NCBI GenBank assembly: GCA_903895005.1
Contig: CAITSH010000529.1
Location: 1 to 15,377, forward strand
Length of the DNA stretch: 15,377 bases
Origin: an uncultured Pseudomonadota bacterium
Lineage (GTDB): Bacteria > Pseudomonadota > Gammaproteobacteria > Burkholderiales > SG8-39
Direction: 5' to 3'
The notes under the pieces are model-generated. The model ran no database searches. It saw only the letters and a list, made by a program, of their open reading frames with translations, and was not told the DNA's origin. Shown here piece by piece: positions 1 to 6,580 of the stretch. Both the position numbers and the translations under genes were made by a program. The first letter of the stretch is position 1; every line of letters starts with the position of its first letter.

Positions 1-499
1 TCACCGGCATCAATTCACTGGTCAGCCAGCCGGGTCCGAGGAAATCGAGGTGCCAGCCGATTTCCTTGCAACGCGCATCCAGGCGCCGGATGCGCGGCAG
101 CATGCTGTCGGAAAATCCGGTCTCGAAGGCCTTGACCGGTGACACATTGACACGCACACCGCGCACGCCGATGGCATCCAGGCGCGCAAGTTCGGCGTCG
201 GCCACGTCTTCATGCACATCGACAATGCCACGGCAGACTTCGGTGCCCATCTCCACCATTGCATCGACCATGCACGAATTATCCCGGGCATACGCGCTTG
301 GCTGCACGAACACGAAGCGCTCGAAGCCTTCCGCGCGCGCATGCGCGAGGTATTCGGGCAGCTCGGCGACCGGCGGTTTGTAGCGCCGATCGGCGCTGCC
401 ATAGGGGTAGCGTTCAGGCGCTCCGAAGACGTGAAAATGGCTGTCGCAACCCAGGGGCGGCGCCTTCCAGTCCGGTTTCATATTGAGGGTGTTTGACAT
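1..499 (-). CDS. Amidohydrolase, LigI-like (2-pyrone-4,6-dicarboxylate lactonase family), partial
   Basis: This is the N-terminal 166 residues of a TIM-barrel amidohydrolase; the 3' part lies beyond the left edge. The motif CDSHFHVFG puts the metal-binding HxH at His21 and His23, and a later VQPSAYARDNSCMVDAM stretch is typical of the COG3618/LigI-like branch. Members hydrolyse lactones or related ring-fission products in the cytoplasm, for example 2-pyrone-4,6-dicarboxylate in protocatechuate 4,5-cleavage. The exact substrate here is not readable. ATG 499 lies 5 nt after the stop of the upstream Bug receptor, and a GGAG about 8 nt before it overlaps that stop, so the two are probably co-transcribed. 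ATG 481 (Met7) is a less likely alternative start. Confidence 0.85.
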   Translation of the reverse strand, partial: MSNTLNMKPDWKAPPLGCDSHFHVFGAPERYPYGSADRRYKPPVAELPEYLAHARAEGFERFVFVQPSAYARDNSCMVDAMVEMGTEVCRGIVDVHEDVADAELARLDAIGVRGVRVNVSPVKAFETGFSDSMLPRIRRLDARCKEIGWHLDFLGPGWLTSELMPV

Positions 500-504
500 A
501 CGCG

Positions 505-1485
505 TTACTCCACTTTAAGGTTGGCTTTGCTGATGACGGATTTCCAGGTCTTGATTTCATCTTCGACGCGGCGCGTGAGTTCGGCGGGTGTGCTCGTGAC
601 CGCGCGCGCGCCCTGCGCGATGAAGGATTCCTTGAGCCGCGGCTTGTCGGCGGCGCGGATGATCTCCTGGTTAAGGCGCGCCACCACGGCCGCAGGCGTG
701 CCCGCAGGAACCGCCACACCCCACCAGTAGGACATGTCGTAAGCGGGCGCGCCCGCCTCGGCAAAGGTTGGAACACCGGGCAGCAGCGGCGTACGCTCCT
801 TGCCCGATACGCCAAAGCCCTGCACACGCCCGCTGCGCACGTGGGCCATGCCGCTGGCAAGGCTGGCGATGGTGACATCGATGCGGCCGGCGACCACTTC
901 CGCGATGGCCGCCGCCACGCCCTTGAACGGCACATGCGTCATCTTGGTCCCGGTGACGTTGAGGAAGAGTTCGGTCGCAAGATGCGCCGACGAGCCCTGC
1001 CCGCCGGAGCCAAACGTCAGCTCACCCGGTTTGGACTTGGCCAGGTCGACCAGCGCCTTTACCGACTTGGCCGGAAGGTCCTGGCGCGCAACCATCATCG
1101 AGGGCGACTCGGCGATCTGGCTGACCTGTATGAAGTCCTTCAGCGGGTCGTAGGGCAGCTTTGCGTACAGGCCGGCCGCCATCGCAAACGAATTGTCCGT
1201 GAGCACCAGCGTGTAGCCGTCCGGCGCCGCCTTGGCGACCATGTCCGAGCCCAGCGTGCCGCCGGCACCACCGCGGTTCTCGACGATCACCTGCTGGCCG
1301 AGTTGCTCCGTGAGCTCGGCCGCGAGTGAACGCGCCGACAGGTCGGTGAACGAACCGGGCGCAAACGGCACGACGATCTTGAGCGGCTTTGCCGGCCATG
1401 CGGTTTGTGCAGCCGCCGGAAGCGCGTGCAGCGCCGCCAACGCGAGCGCCGAGACGATCAGTGTTCTGCGTTTTGTCCTGAACAT
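505..1485 (-). CDS. Bug/TctC-family periplasmic substrate-binding receptor
   Basis: The 326-aa product matches the tripartite tricarboxylate transporter receptor family in length and layout. A basic, hydrophobic Sec signal peptide (residues 1 to about 26, ending ALPAAAQ) is followed by WPAKPLKIVVPFAPGS, VIVENRGGAGGTLGSD, the APDGYTL stretch, HVPFKG and a VPAGTP segment. It should bind a small carboxylate in the periplasm. No TctA/TctB permease genes are in the window, so it may share a distant transporter or act as a sensor. The start is well supported: AAAAGGAGGA lies 5 nt upstream of ATG 1485. It heads a unit with the LigI-like amidohydrolase, which suggests its ligand feeds that enzyme (inference). 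The ligand cannot be predicted. Confidence 0.93.
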   Translation of the reverse strand: MFRTKRRTLIVSALALAALHALPAAAQTAWPAKPLKIVVPFAPGSFTDLSARSLAAELTEQLGQQVIVENRGGAGGTLGSDMVAKAAPDGYTLVLTDNSFAMAAGLYAKLPYDPLKDFIQVSQIAESPSMMVARQDLPAKSVKALVDLAKSKPGELTFGSGGQGSSAHLATELFLNVTGTKMTHVPFKGVAAAIAEVVAGRIDVTIASLASGMAHVRSGRVQGFGVSGKERTPLLPGVPTFAEAGAPAYDMSYWWGVAVPAGTPAAVVARLNQEIIRAADKPRLKESFIAQGARAVTSTPAELTRRVEDEIKTWKSVISKANLKVE

Positions 1486-1512
1486 TTGAATCCTCCTTTT
1501 TGAGTTTTGTAA

Positions 1513-1525
1513 TTAGGTATCGGGT
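1513..1525. promoter_or_regulatory. TTAGGTA motif upstream of a Bug receptor gene
   Basis: Between the solute-binding gene and the Bug gene, the + strand reads TTAGGTATCGGGTATC, a TTAGGTA followed by a degenerate GGGTA copy. The same TTAGGTA occurs twice upstream of the other minus-strand Bug gene (5079-5094). It could be part of an operator, but a 7-base match is weak evidence. Confidence 0.2.
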
Positions 1526-1560
1526 ATCAAGTAATAGGCACCCGTTATGTATCGCATAGA

Positions 1561-2649
1561 TTACGCCGTGGCCGCCTTTTCCAAGGCGGATCGCCAGCGT
1601 TCCGTGAGCCGGTCGCGCCTTTGGGTATCGAGCAACGCGTCGAAGCCCTTGTCAATGGCGATCGGTGCACGCACGGCGCGGCCCAGTTGCGGCGGCATCG
1701 CATCCGCGGCGCGCAGCGGAAACAACTCCGAATCGCCCAGCTTTTCCTGGCCCTCCACGGACAGGAGGTATTCAAGAAACATTCGTCCGGCCACCGGGTG
1801 CGGTGCGCTCACCGGCACAAAGGCGATGCGTGACACGGCAGTTTGCGCCGCCGCGGTGGGCGCAATGGCGAGCACGGCATGCGCGCGCAGGGCGCGCAGG
1901 GCAAAGGCGCCCAACACATGGTAGGCAAGCGCGGCGCGGCCGCTGGCAACCTCTTCAACCAGCGGCGGGTTGGAACCGTGCGTGCGCGGCCGCGCCGCAG
2001 CAAGCGCACGCATGAACGCCTCGAACACCCCTTCGTCGGCGCTCTCGTGCAATAGGGCAAGAAAACCAAGGCCATTGTTGCCGATGTCATAGCAGGCCAG
2101 CTTGTCGCGCAGGCCCTGCGGCGCGGCACGCAGTACCGCCGTAATTTCGGCCAGCGACCCGGCTGCGGTGGCGGGGTCGAGCAGGTCGCGGTTGACGAGG
2201 GTGACCAGCGGCTCAAGCGTCGTCGCGAACGCCATGTCGCGATAATTGGCCCATGCCGGAAACCCGGGACCGGCGGCACCCGCGCATACGCGCGCATGGC
2301 CGGACTGCACCAGGTCCATTTGCAGGTCCATCGCCGAACTCCACAGCACGTCAACCTCACCACGCCCTTTTACCTGTGCATCGAGATAACGTTGGTGCAA
2401 CGTGCCGCTGATGCCATCGACGAACTCCACTTCAATACCCGGGTGCCGTGCGGCAAATCCGGCCAGCAGCGGCTCGCAAAAAGGCCGGAATGCCGCTGAG
2501 AACACGACAACGCGGCCCTCATGCGCTGGAGGGATATCGATAGGTGAAACGATTCGTGTCGGGGACGTTTTGATGACAGTGACTCCGCGGGGCCGGGGGC
2601 ATGGCCGGCACGCGCGGGGCGTCAACCTGGCGCGCATCCTTGAAGCCAT
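1561..2649 (-). CDS. Extracellular solute-binding protein-like (AfuA/FbpA type), no signal peptide
   Basis: The 362-aa product resembles family-1 and iron-type ABC solute-binding proteins: a VVVFSAAF first strand, FAARHPGIEVEFVDGISG, a DVLWSSAMDLQMDL segment, LVNRDLL, and a C-terminal region with AGRMFLEYLLSVEGQEKLG. Such proteins normally capture metal complexes, polyamines or organic anions in the periplasm. The N-terminus is odd. Starting at ATG 2649, residues 1 to about 42 are Arg/Pro rich with no hydrophobic core, and the other in-frame starts (ATG 2637, TTG 2625) do not create a signal peptide. The product may be cytoplasmic, or the true 5' end may be altered. No permease or ATPase gene is next to it. 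A GAGGGG about 8 nt upstream could serve ATG 2649. It is divergent from the IclR gene and 75 bp upstream of the Bug gene on the same strand. Confidence 0.78.
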   Translation of the reverse strand: MASRMRARLTPRACRPCPRPRGVTVIKTSPTRIVSPIDIPPAHEGRVVVFSAAFRPFCEPLLAGFAARHPGIEVEFVDGISGTLHQRYLDAQVKGRGEVDVLWSSAMDLQMDLVQSGHARVCAGAAGPGFPAWANYRDMAFATTLEPLVTLVNRDLLDPATAAGSLAEITAVLRAAPQGLRDKLACYDIGNNGLGFLALLHESADEGVFEAFMRALAAARPRTHGSNPPLVEEVASGRAALAYHVLGAFALRALRAHAVLAIAPTAAAQTAVSRIAFVPVSAPHPVAGRMFLEYLLSVEGQEKLGDSELFPLRAADAMPPQLGRAVRAPIAIDKGFDALLDTQRRDRLTERWRSALEKAATA

Positions 2650-2691
2650 CCGGATTGCCCCTCTTTTGGGGGCCGGGTTCGGGGCTGGAAA

Positions 2692-2712
2692 TGTTAGCGC
2701 CCAATGCTAACA
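2692..2712. promoter_or_regulatory. 21-bp perfect dyad, candidate IclR operator
   Basis: TGTTAGC (2692-2698) and GCTAACA (2706-2712) form a perfect 7-bp inverted repeat with a 7-nt spacer. It lies between the divergent solute-binding gene (start 2649) and IclR gene (start 2791). Position and symmetry fit an operator bound by a dimeric regulator, plausibly the adjacent IclR protein acting on itself and on the divergent gene. Binding is inferred. Confidence 0.45.
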
Positions 2713-2790
2713 ATGTCCATCATCGTGGGAAAATTTACAAATTATTCATCACCGGGAAACAGCCTCCGGTGCTTTGGTTAGAATGGGCGC

Positions 2791-3570
2791 ATGAACAGCC
2801 TTGAAAAAATGCTGAATCTTCTCGATGTGTTCACACCGGTCGCGCCGGTGTGGTCGACCGATGACCTGATCCGCTACTCGGGCTGTTCGCGTTCAACCTG
2901 CTACCGCTACATCAAGGTGCTGCAAGGCGCGGGCTTTGTGACACCGGTGGCCAAAGGCTCTTATATCTTGGGCCCGCGCATCATTGAACTGGACCGGCAC
3001 GTGCGACTTTGCGACCCGGTCTATGCCGCGGGCGGCCCGCCGATGAAGCGACTCGCTACGCGCACCGGGCACAGCGCCCTCCTGAGCATGCTCTTTAGCG
3101 ACACCGTCATGTGCGTGCGCGAGGAAATCGTCGCCGGCGCGCCGGCGGGCCTCTTCAGCCGCGGGCAAAAGCGTCCGCTGTTTTATGGCGCGGCGTCCAA
3201 GGTCATTCTGGCCAACCTGCCGGCCCACCAGTTGCGCAGCCTGTTTGCCAAGCACCGGAAAAATATCGCCACCGCCGGCCTGGGTACCGACTGGGAAAGC
3301 TTTCGCAAGGCGCTGCGGCAGATCCGGCAGGACGGCTACTGCATCACCACCGGTGAATTTTTGCAGGGCATTGTCGGCATCGCGGCACCGCTTTTCAACG
3401 GCGCGGGCAATGTGCTTGGAAGCCTGGGCATCGCGATGGCAGCCACCGCGGTCAAGCGCACCGAACTGCCGGGCCTTGCGGAGTCGGTGGTCAAGGCGGC
3501 GCAGGACGCCAGCGCCAGGATCGGCTCGGGCGAGCACGGCGTCGACCTGCCGGCGCGCGCGGTGGGTTGA
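2791..3570 (+). CDS. IclR-family transcriptional regulator
   Basis: The 259-aa product has the IclR architecture. An N-terminal winged helix-turn-helix occupies about residues 1-65 (SLEKMLNLLDVF, then DDLIRYSGCSRSTCYRYIKVLQ as the recognition region). A C-terminal effector-binding domain follows, with RGQKRPLFYGAASKVILA and the late DGYCITTGEFLQGIVGIAAPLFN and VLGSLGIA segments. IclR proteins bind aromatic or short-chain acid effectors and control divergent catabolic operons. Here the divergent target would be the solute-binding gene and possibly the Bug/amidohydrolase genes beyond it (inference from layout). No good Shine-Dalgarno precedes ATG 2791. A TAGAAT hexamer at 2779-2784 would put a transcript start almost at the ATG, so the message may be leaderless, although no convincing -35 is seen. 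It ends 16 bp from the convergent cupin gene. Confidence 0.93.
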   Translation: MNSLEKMLNLLDVFTPVAPVWSTDDLIRYSGCSRSTCYRYIKVLQGAGFVTPVAKGSYILGPRIIELDRHVRLCDPVYAAGGPPMKRLATRTGHSALLSMLFSDTVMCVREEIVAGAPAGLFSRGQKRPLFYGAASKVILANLPAHQLRSLFAKHRKNIATAGLGTDWESFRKALRQIRQDGYCITTGEFLQGIVGIAAPLFNGAGNVLGSLGIAMAATAVKRTELPGLAESVVKAAQDASARIGSGEHGVDLPARAVG

Positions 3571-3586
3571 GTGCCCCGGCGCGACC

Positions 3587-3991
3587 CTAGTCGCGAACGG
3601 GCGTGGTGATCACCATGAACACCAGTTGTCCGCCGCCGGTATTGTGCAAGCCGTGCGGCACGTGCGGCGGAATGAAAATGAAATGCTGCGGGCGGACGAT
3701 CCGTTTCTCGTCGCCGAATTCAAGCAGTCCCTCACCCTCGAGAAAATAATAAATCTGCTGCTTGGCCGCATGGGCGTGAAGCTGCACGTACGCCGCGGGC
3801 GCGTAGGTGGAGATCCGGAAATCAAGATCGCGCGCACCCGGGGTCTTGTCGCTGACAAGAATTTTCGACAATGCGCCACCGAAGTGGCCCGGCGATTGTT
3901 CCCACAAAAACTCCGCCACTTCGCGAACTTCGGCCTTCGCTTTAGCGACGCCGGGCGGCTTTGCGCCCTTTTTATTCATACGCTGCGTCAT
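3587..3991 (-). CDS. Small cupin-domain protein
   Basis: The 134-aa product is a single-domain cupin of the Cupin_2 type. Motif 1 is LHAHAAKQQIYYFLEGEG (His72 and His74; the usual Glu ligand is Gln78) and motif 2 is IPPHVPHGLHNTG (His113, then Asn117). Cupins of this size are metal-binding enzymes or sensors in carboxylate and aromatic catabolism, and some assist decarboxylation or isomerisation. The specific activity is unknown. ATG 3991 is chosen because it overlaps the stop of the upstream Bug gene in an ATGA arrangement, implying translational coupling. The frame stays open further upstream inside that gene, and ATG 3979 is another possibility. No signal peptide is seen, so it is cytoplasmic. 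The Glu-to-Gln change may weaken or alter metal binding. Confidence 0.85.
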   Translation of the reverse strand: MTQRMNKKGAKPPGVAKAKAEVREVAEFLWEQSPGHFGGALSKILVSDKTPGARDLDFRISTYAPAAYVQLHAHAAKQQIYYFLEGEGLLEFGDEKRIVRPQHFIFIPPHVPHGLHNTGGGQLVFMVITTPVRD

Positions 3992-4980
3992 TCGGCGACT
4001 TCGAACTTCACGTCCTGCGCGAGTTTTGCCCAACGCGCCGTCTCGGACTTCAGGTAGGTATCCATCTGCGAGGGCGGGCCGCCGGCGATTTCGGCGCCCA
4101 GCGTTTTAAGCTTTTCCGCGACATCGGGGCTTTGCACGGCCTTGCTGGCTGCGGCGTTGATACGATCGATCACCGCCTGGGGCGTTCCTGCCGGCGCGAA
4201 AATCCCCAGCCACTCGGTCACGTTAAAGCCCGGTATCGCCGCCTCTGCAATGGTCGGCACATCGGGCAGCGCGCTGTTGCGCTGCGGGCTGCTGACGCCG
4301 AGCGCGCGCAATTTTCCGCCCTTGATATAAGGATAGGCCGTGGGCAGCACGGCGAACACGAATGACACCTGCCCGCCGACGAGGTCGGCCATCACCGCGC
4401 CACCGCCCTTGTAGGGAATGTGCTGCACGTCTATGCCCGCGGCGTTCTTGAACACCTCGGTGGTGAGGTGATTGCCGCTGCCGTTGCCGGCCGAACCGTA
4501 GTTCATGCCGCCGGGTTTCGCCTTCGCCAGCGCGATAAGTTCCTTCGCGCTGTTGGCGGCCACGGAGGGATGCACCACCAGCACCGTCGGCACGGTGGCG
4601 AGGAGGCTCACCGAAACCAGATCCTTGATAGCGTCATAGGGAATTTTCTTGAACAGGATGGGGTTGGCGGCCAGCGCGGTCGAAGTGAGTAACAGCGTAT
4701 AGCCGTCGGGGCGCGCCTTGGCCACCATATCGGTGCCGGGCATCGACGCCCCACCGGGCTTATTCTCGATGACGATGCTCTGCCCGAGTATTTCGGCAAT
4801 GCGCGGCGCGACAATGCGCGCGGTAATGTCGGTGACGCCGCCGGTCCCATAGGGGACGATCATGCGAATCGGACGATTGGGATAGTCCTGCGCGCCGGCA
4901 AGACCAGCTGAAGCGAGCAGTCCGGCGAGTACGCCGCAAGCGGCCAGGCGGCGCATGGCGCCATGGATTACGGTGTTCAT
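3988..4980 (-). CDS. Bug/TctC-family periplasmic substrate-binding receptor
   Basis: The 330-aa product is the second Bug receptor. It has a Sec signal peptide (about residues 1-30, ending SAGLAGAQ), then YPNRPIRMIVPYGTGGVTDI, VIENKPGGASMPGTDMVAKA, the RPDGYTLL segment, HIPYKGGGAVMADL, and a C-terminal FAPAGTPQAVIDRINAA. Length and motif order match the family, which binds small carboxylates or amides. A strong GGAGGAAACC precedes ATG 4980. It is read from the promoter at 5110-5138 through a leader of roughly 120 nt carrying a hairpin and tandem repeats. The 3' end overlaps the cupin start, so receptor and cupin form one operon and the cupin probably acts on, or signals, the imported ligand (inference). 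No permease partner is in the window. Confidence 0.93.
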   Translation of the reverse strand: MNTVIHGAMRRLAACGVLAGLLASAGLAGAQDYPNRPIRMIVPYGTGGVTDITARIVAPRIAEILGQSIVIENKPGGASMPGTDMVAKARPDGYTLLLTSTALAANPILFKKIPYDAIKDLVSVSLLATVPTVLVVHPSVAANSAKELIALAKAKPGGMNYGSAGNGSGNHLTTEVFKNAAGIDVQHIPYKGGGAVMADLVGGQVSFVFAVLPTAYPYIKGGKLRALGVSSPQRNSALPDVPTIAEAAIPGFNVTEWLGIFAPAGTPQAVIDRINAAASKAVQSPDVAEKLKTLGAEIAGGPPSQMDTYLKSETARWAKLAQDVKFEVAE

Positions 4981-5010
4981 GGTTTCCTCCAGATGAACGC
5001 GTGCGGCGAA

Positions 5011-5029
5011 AATCGAATGCGGTTCGATT
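5011..5029. promoter_or_regulatory. Leader hairpin upstream of the second Bug gene
   Basis: AATCGAA (5011-5017) and TTCGATT (5023-5029) form a perfect 7-bp inverted repeat around a 5-nt loop. It lies about 30 nt upstream of the Bug start codon and inside the predicted leader transcript. It may be a protein operator or an RNA hairpin. No T-tract follows in the direction of transcription, so it is not a simple terminator. Confidence 0.35.
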
Positions 5030-5077
5030 CCCGTCCCGACTGCGTTGCCGCCGCGTTTTTACCTTGTAGCCATTGTT

Positions 5078-5094
5078 TTTAGGTAGTTTAGGTA
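5078..5094. repeat. Tandem TTTAGGTA repeat in the leader region
   Basis: Two copies of TTTAGGTA (5078-5085 and 5087-5094) are separated by one G. They lie just downstream of the predicted transcription start of the Bug/cupin operon, a position suited to a repressor operator. TTAGGTA also occurs at 1513-1519 upstream of the other minus-strand Bug gene. Confidence 0.3.
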
Positions 5095-5107
5095 CGCAGG
5101 CAGCCGG

Positions 5108-5140
5108 AAATTATCTTACCATTTGAAAACTATTGTCAAT
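5108..5140 (-). promoter_or_regulatory. Promoter of the Bug/cupin operon; shared 33-bp element, copy A
   Basis: Read on the minus strand this is a sigma-70 promoter: TTGACA (5138-5133), an 18-nt spacer, and GATAAT (5115-5110). The spacer holds TTTTCAAATGGTA, which is identical in copy B at 8861-8893; over 33 positions 29 match without gaps. It sits between the divergent Bug (minus) and NIPSNAP (plus) genes. The conservation reaches beyond the promoter hexamers, which suggests a regulator site inside the spacer. Confidence 0.65.
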
Positions 5141-5185
5141 CTTGCAAAGCCGCATTTCACGCCGGCCCGCATGGAGAAAAGTAAC

Positions 5186-5809
5186 GTGATCGATGAATTG
5201 CGCATTTACCGTCTTGCACCCGGCGCCCTCGCCGAATATCTCAGGCTGGCCGAGGATGTGGCCGTGCCGATCCGCGGCGATGACTACGGCCGCCTGCTCG
5301 GCTTCTGGTACGGCGAGATCGGTGCCGTCAACAGCGTGTTCAACCTGTGGCAGCACGATGACCTCAACAAGCGCCAGGCGGTGCGCGCTGAACTGGAGAA
5401 ACTCGAGGCCTGGCGCAGCGAATACCTGCCCTTCGTCCGCCCGCTGATGCAGCAGCAGGTGATACGCCTGATGACGGCGGTGCTGCCGCTGCGTCCTCCG
5501 GCGAGTGAGGGACACACCTACGAGGTGCGCATCATTCGTTGCAAGGCCGGGCGCGCCCAGGAGTTCGCGGCAGAGCTGGCGCAAGGACCGGACGAGGCAT
5601 TTGGAAAGCAGACGGTGGGCTTGTGGACCACCTTTGCCGGTCATCTCAACGAGGTGGTGCACATTTGCGCCTACCGCGATGTCCACGAAAGACTTCAGCG
5701 CTCGTTGCGACACCCAAGCTGGCAGCGTTTCATGGCCGGGCCAGGGACGCTGGTCGAGGAAATCAAATCCAGCCTGGTCATCCCGGCGAAGCACTCGCCC
5801 TGGAAATAG
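5186..5809 (+). CDS. NIPSNAP-family protein, two tandem domains
   Basis: The 207-aa product has two ferredoxin-like NIPSNAP repeats. The first opens IDELRIYRLAPGALAEYLRL and contains LLGFWYGEIGAVNSVFNLW. The second opens YEVRIIRCKAGRAQEF and contains GLWTTFAGHLNEVVHICAY. The GTG start at 5186 is preferred because it gives the family's standard N-terminus and has GGAG 9 nt upstream. ATG 5171 and ATG 5123 are in frame, but 5123 lies inside the promoter element. NIPSNAP proteins are small cytoplasmic proteins often encoded with catabolic enzymes; their chemistry is poorly known. It is divergent from the Bug/cupin operon and shares its regulatory element. It is convergent with the isomerase-like gene, with stops 34 bp apart. 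The intervening 5812-5827 dyad lacks a T-tract, so no terminator is called. Confidence 0.83.
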   Translation: MIDELRIYRLAPGALAEYLRLAEDVAVPIRGDDYGRLLGFWYGEIGAVNSVFNLWQHDDLNKRQAVRAELEKLEAWRSEYLPFVRPLMQQQVIRLMTAVLPLRPPASEGHTYEVRIIRCKAGRAQEFAAELAQGPDEAFGKQTVGLWTTFAGHLNEVVHICAYRDVHERLQRSLRHPSWQRFMAGPGTLVEEIKSSLVIPAKHSPWK

Positions 5810-5843
5810 CGCGTGCGTCGATGCACGAAAGGTGTCCGACCGC

Positions 5844-6545
5844 TCAGGCGGGCTGTGCGCTCAGGGCGCGCAGCGCCTGACGTGTGGTGCCCCAGTTGGA
5901 TGAAAACACCGGTCGCTTGAGGTCGCGACGCAGGCCCTCAAGGATGTCGCGTGTGGGCAGCTGTGCGCAGGCGATGAACAAGGCATCGCAACCCTCGTCC
6001 ACGGTTTCGCGCGCCAGCTTGTCGACGGCGTCGGACTGGATTCGACCCAGTGCATCGACATCGGGCGAATAAAAACTGTTGAAGCGCCGCACTCCGATAC
6101 CGCCAACGGCAAGAAACGCCTTGAGCTGGTCGTTGACCGTGTCGGTATAGGGCGTCACCAGCGCAATATTCTTTGCACCGACTTCCTGCAGGGCCAGCAC
6201 CATGGAGCGCGCCGTGGTGACAACCGGCTTGCCGGTGATCTGTGACAACTCGGCGGCAAGCTGCGCGTCACCCGCCGGGCCGGAGATGAATCCGGCGGCG
6301 GTGCAACCGTAGGCAACAACGTCAATGTCAGGCGTGGCGAATTGTTTTGCCAGCTCGATCGCCTGCGCCTTGTAGGCGGGCAGGGTTTCCGGCGTCAGCA
6401 AGCCCTTGCCGCGCGGAATACGCAGGGTGGTACACGTGGCACCCGGCGGAAGCCAGTGCCGGATTTCATCATCAAAGGTGGTGTTGTTAATCGGCACCAT
6501 CAGGCCGATGCGCGGCCCCGTCGCAGTTGCGTCAGTTGCGTTCAC
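5844..6545 (-). CDS. Asp/Glu racemase superfamily, maleate cis-trans isomerase-like
   Basis: The product (233 aa from GTG 6545, 235 aa from GTG 6551) belongs to the maleate isomerase / arylmalonate decarboxylase group. Features, numbered from GTG 6551, are PINNTTFDDE (Asn23), VAYGCTAAGF with Cys83, VTPYTDTVND with Tyr135, RFNSFYSPD with Asn158, and FIACAQLPT with Cys195. Two cysteines, one per half, are the signature of racemases and maleate isomerase; arylmalonate decarboxylase keeps only the second. An isomerase or racemase acting on a dicarboxylate is therefore favoured, with the substrate open. Both possible starts are GTG. A GGGGGAG overlaps GTG 6551 and is well spaced for GTG 6545, which I chose. 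It lies downstream of the flavin oxidoreductase with a short gap and is probably in its operon. Confidence 0.85.
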   Translation of the reverse strand: MNATDATATGPRIGLMVPINNTTFDDEIRHWLPPGATCTTLRIPRGKGLLTPETLPAYKAQAIELAKQFATPDIDVVAYGCTAAGFISGPAGDAQLAAELSQITGKPVVTTARSMVLALQEVGAKNIALVTPYTDTVNDQLKAFLAVGGIGVRRFNSFYSPDVDALGRIQSDAVDKLARETVDEGCDALFIACAQLPTRDILEGLRRDLKRPVFSSNWGTTRQALRALSAQPA

Positions 6546-6580
6546 AGACACTCCCCCTTCTCAGCTTTTATTAGTATTCA

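Noticed and set aside
493..1329. Long open frame on the plus strand opposite the first Bug gene
   Set aside because: It is an antisense by-product of high third-position GC; it has no family motifs, and the minus-strand Bug protein is certain. Similar frames at 2893-3537 (minus) and 14357-15100 (plus) were rejected for the same reason.
1483..1490. CATTTGAA as a third copy of the shared promoter core
   Set aside because: It spans the Bug start codon and lacks the flanking promoter hexamers and the TACC half, so the match is chance.
5020..5036. tRNA-like T-loop sequence GGTTCGATTCCCG
   Set aside because: The flanking bases do not pair as a T-stem, and no acceptor, D or anticodon arm is present on either strand. 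It is part of the AATCGAA/TTCGATT hairpin.
5812..5827. CGTGC/GCACG dyad between convergent genes as a terminator
   Set aside because: The 5-bp stem is weak and has no T-tract on either strand.
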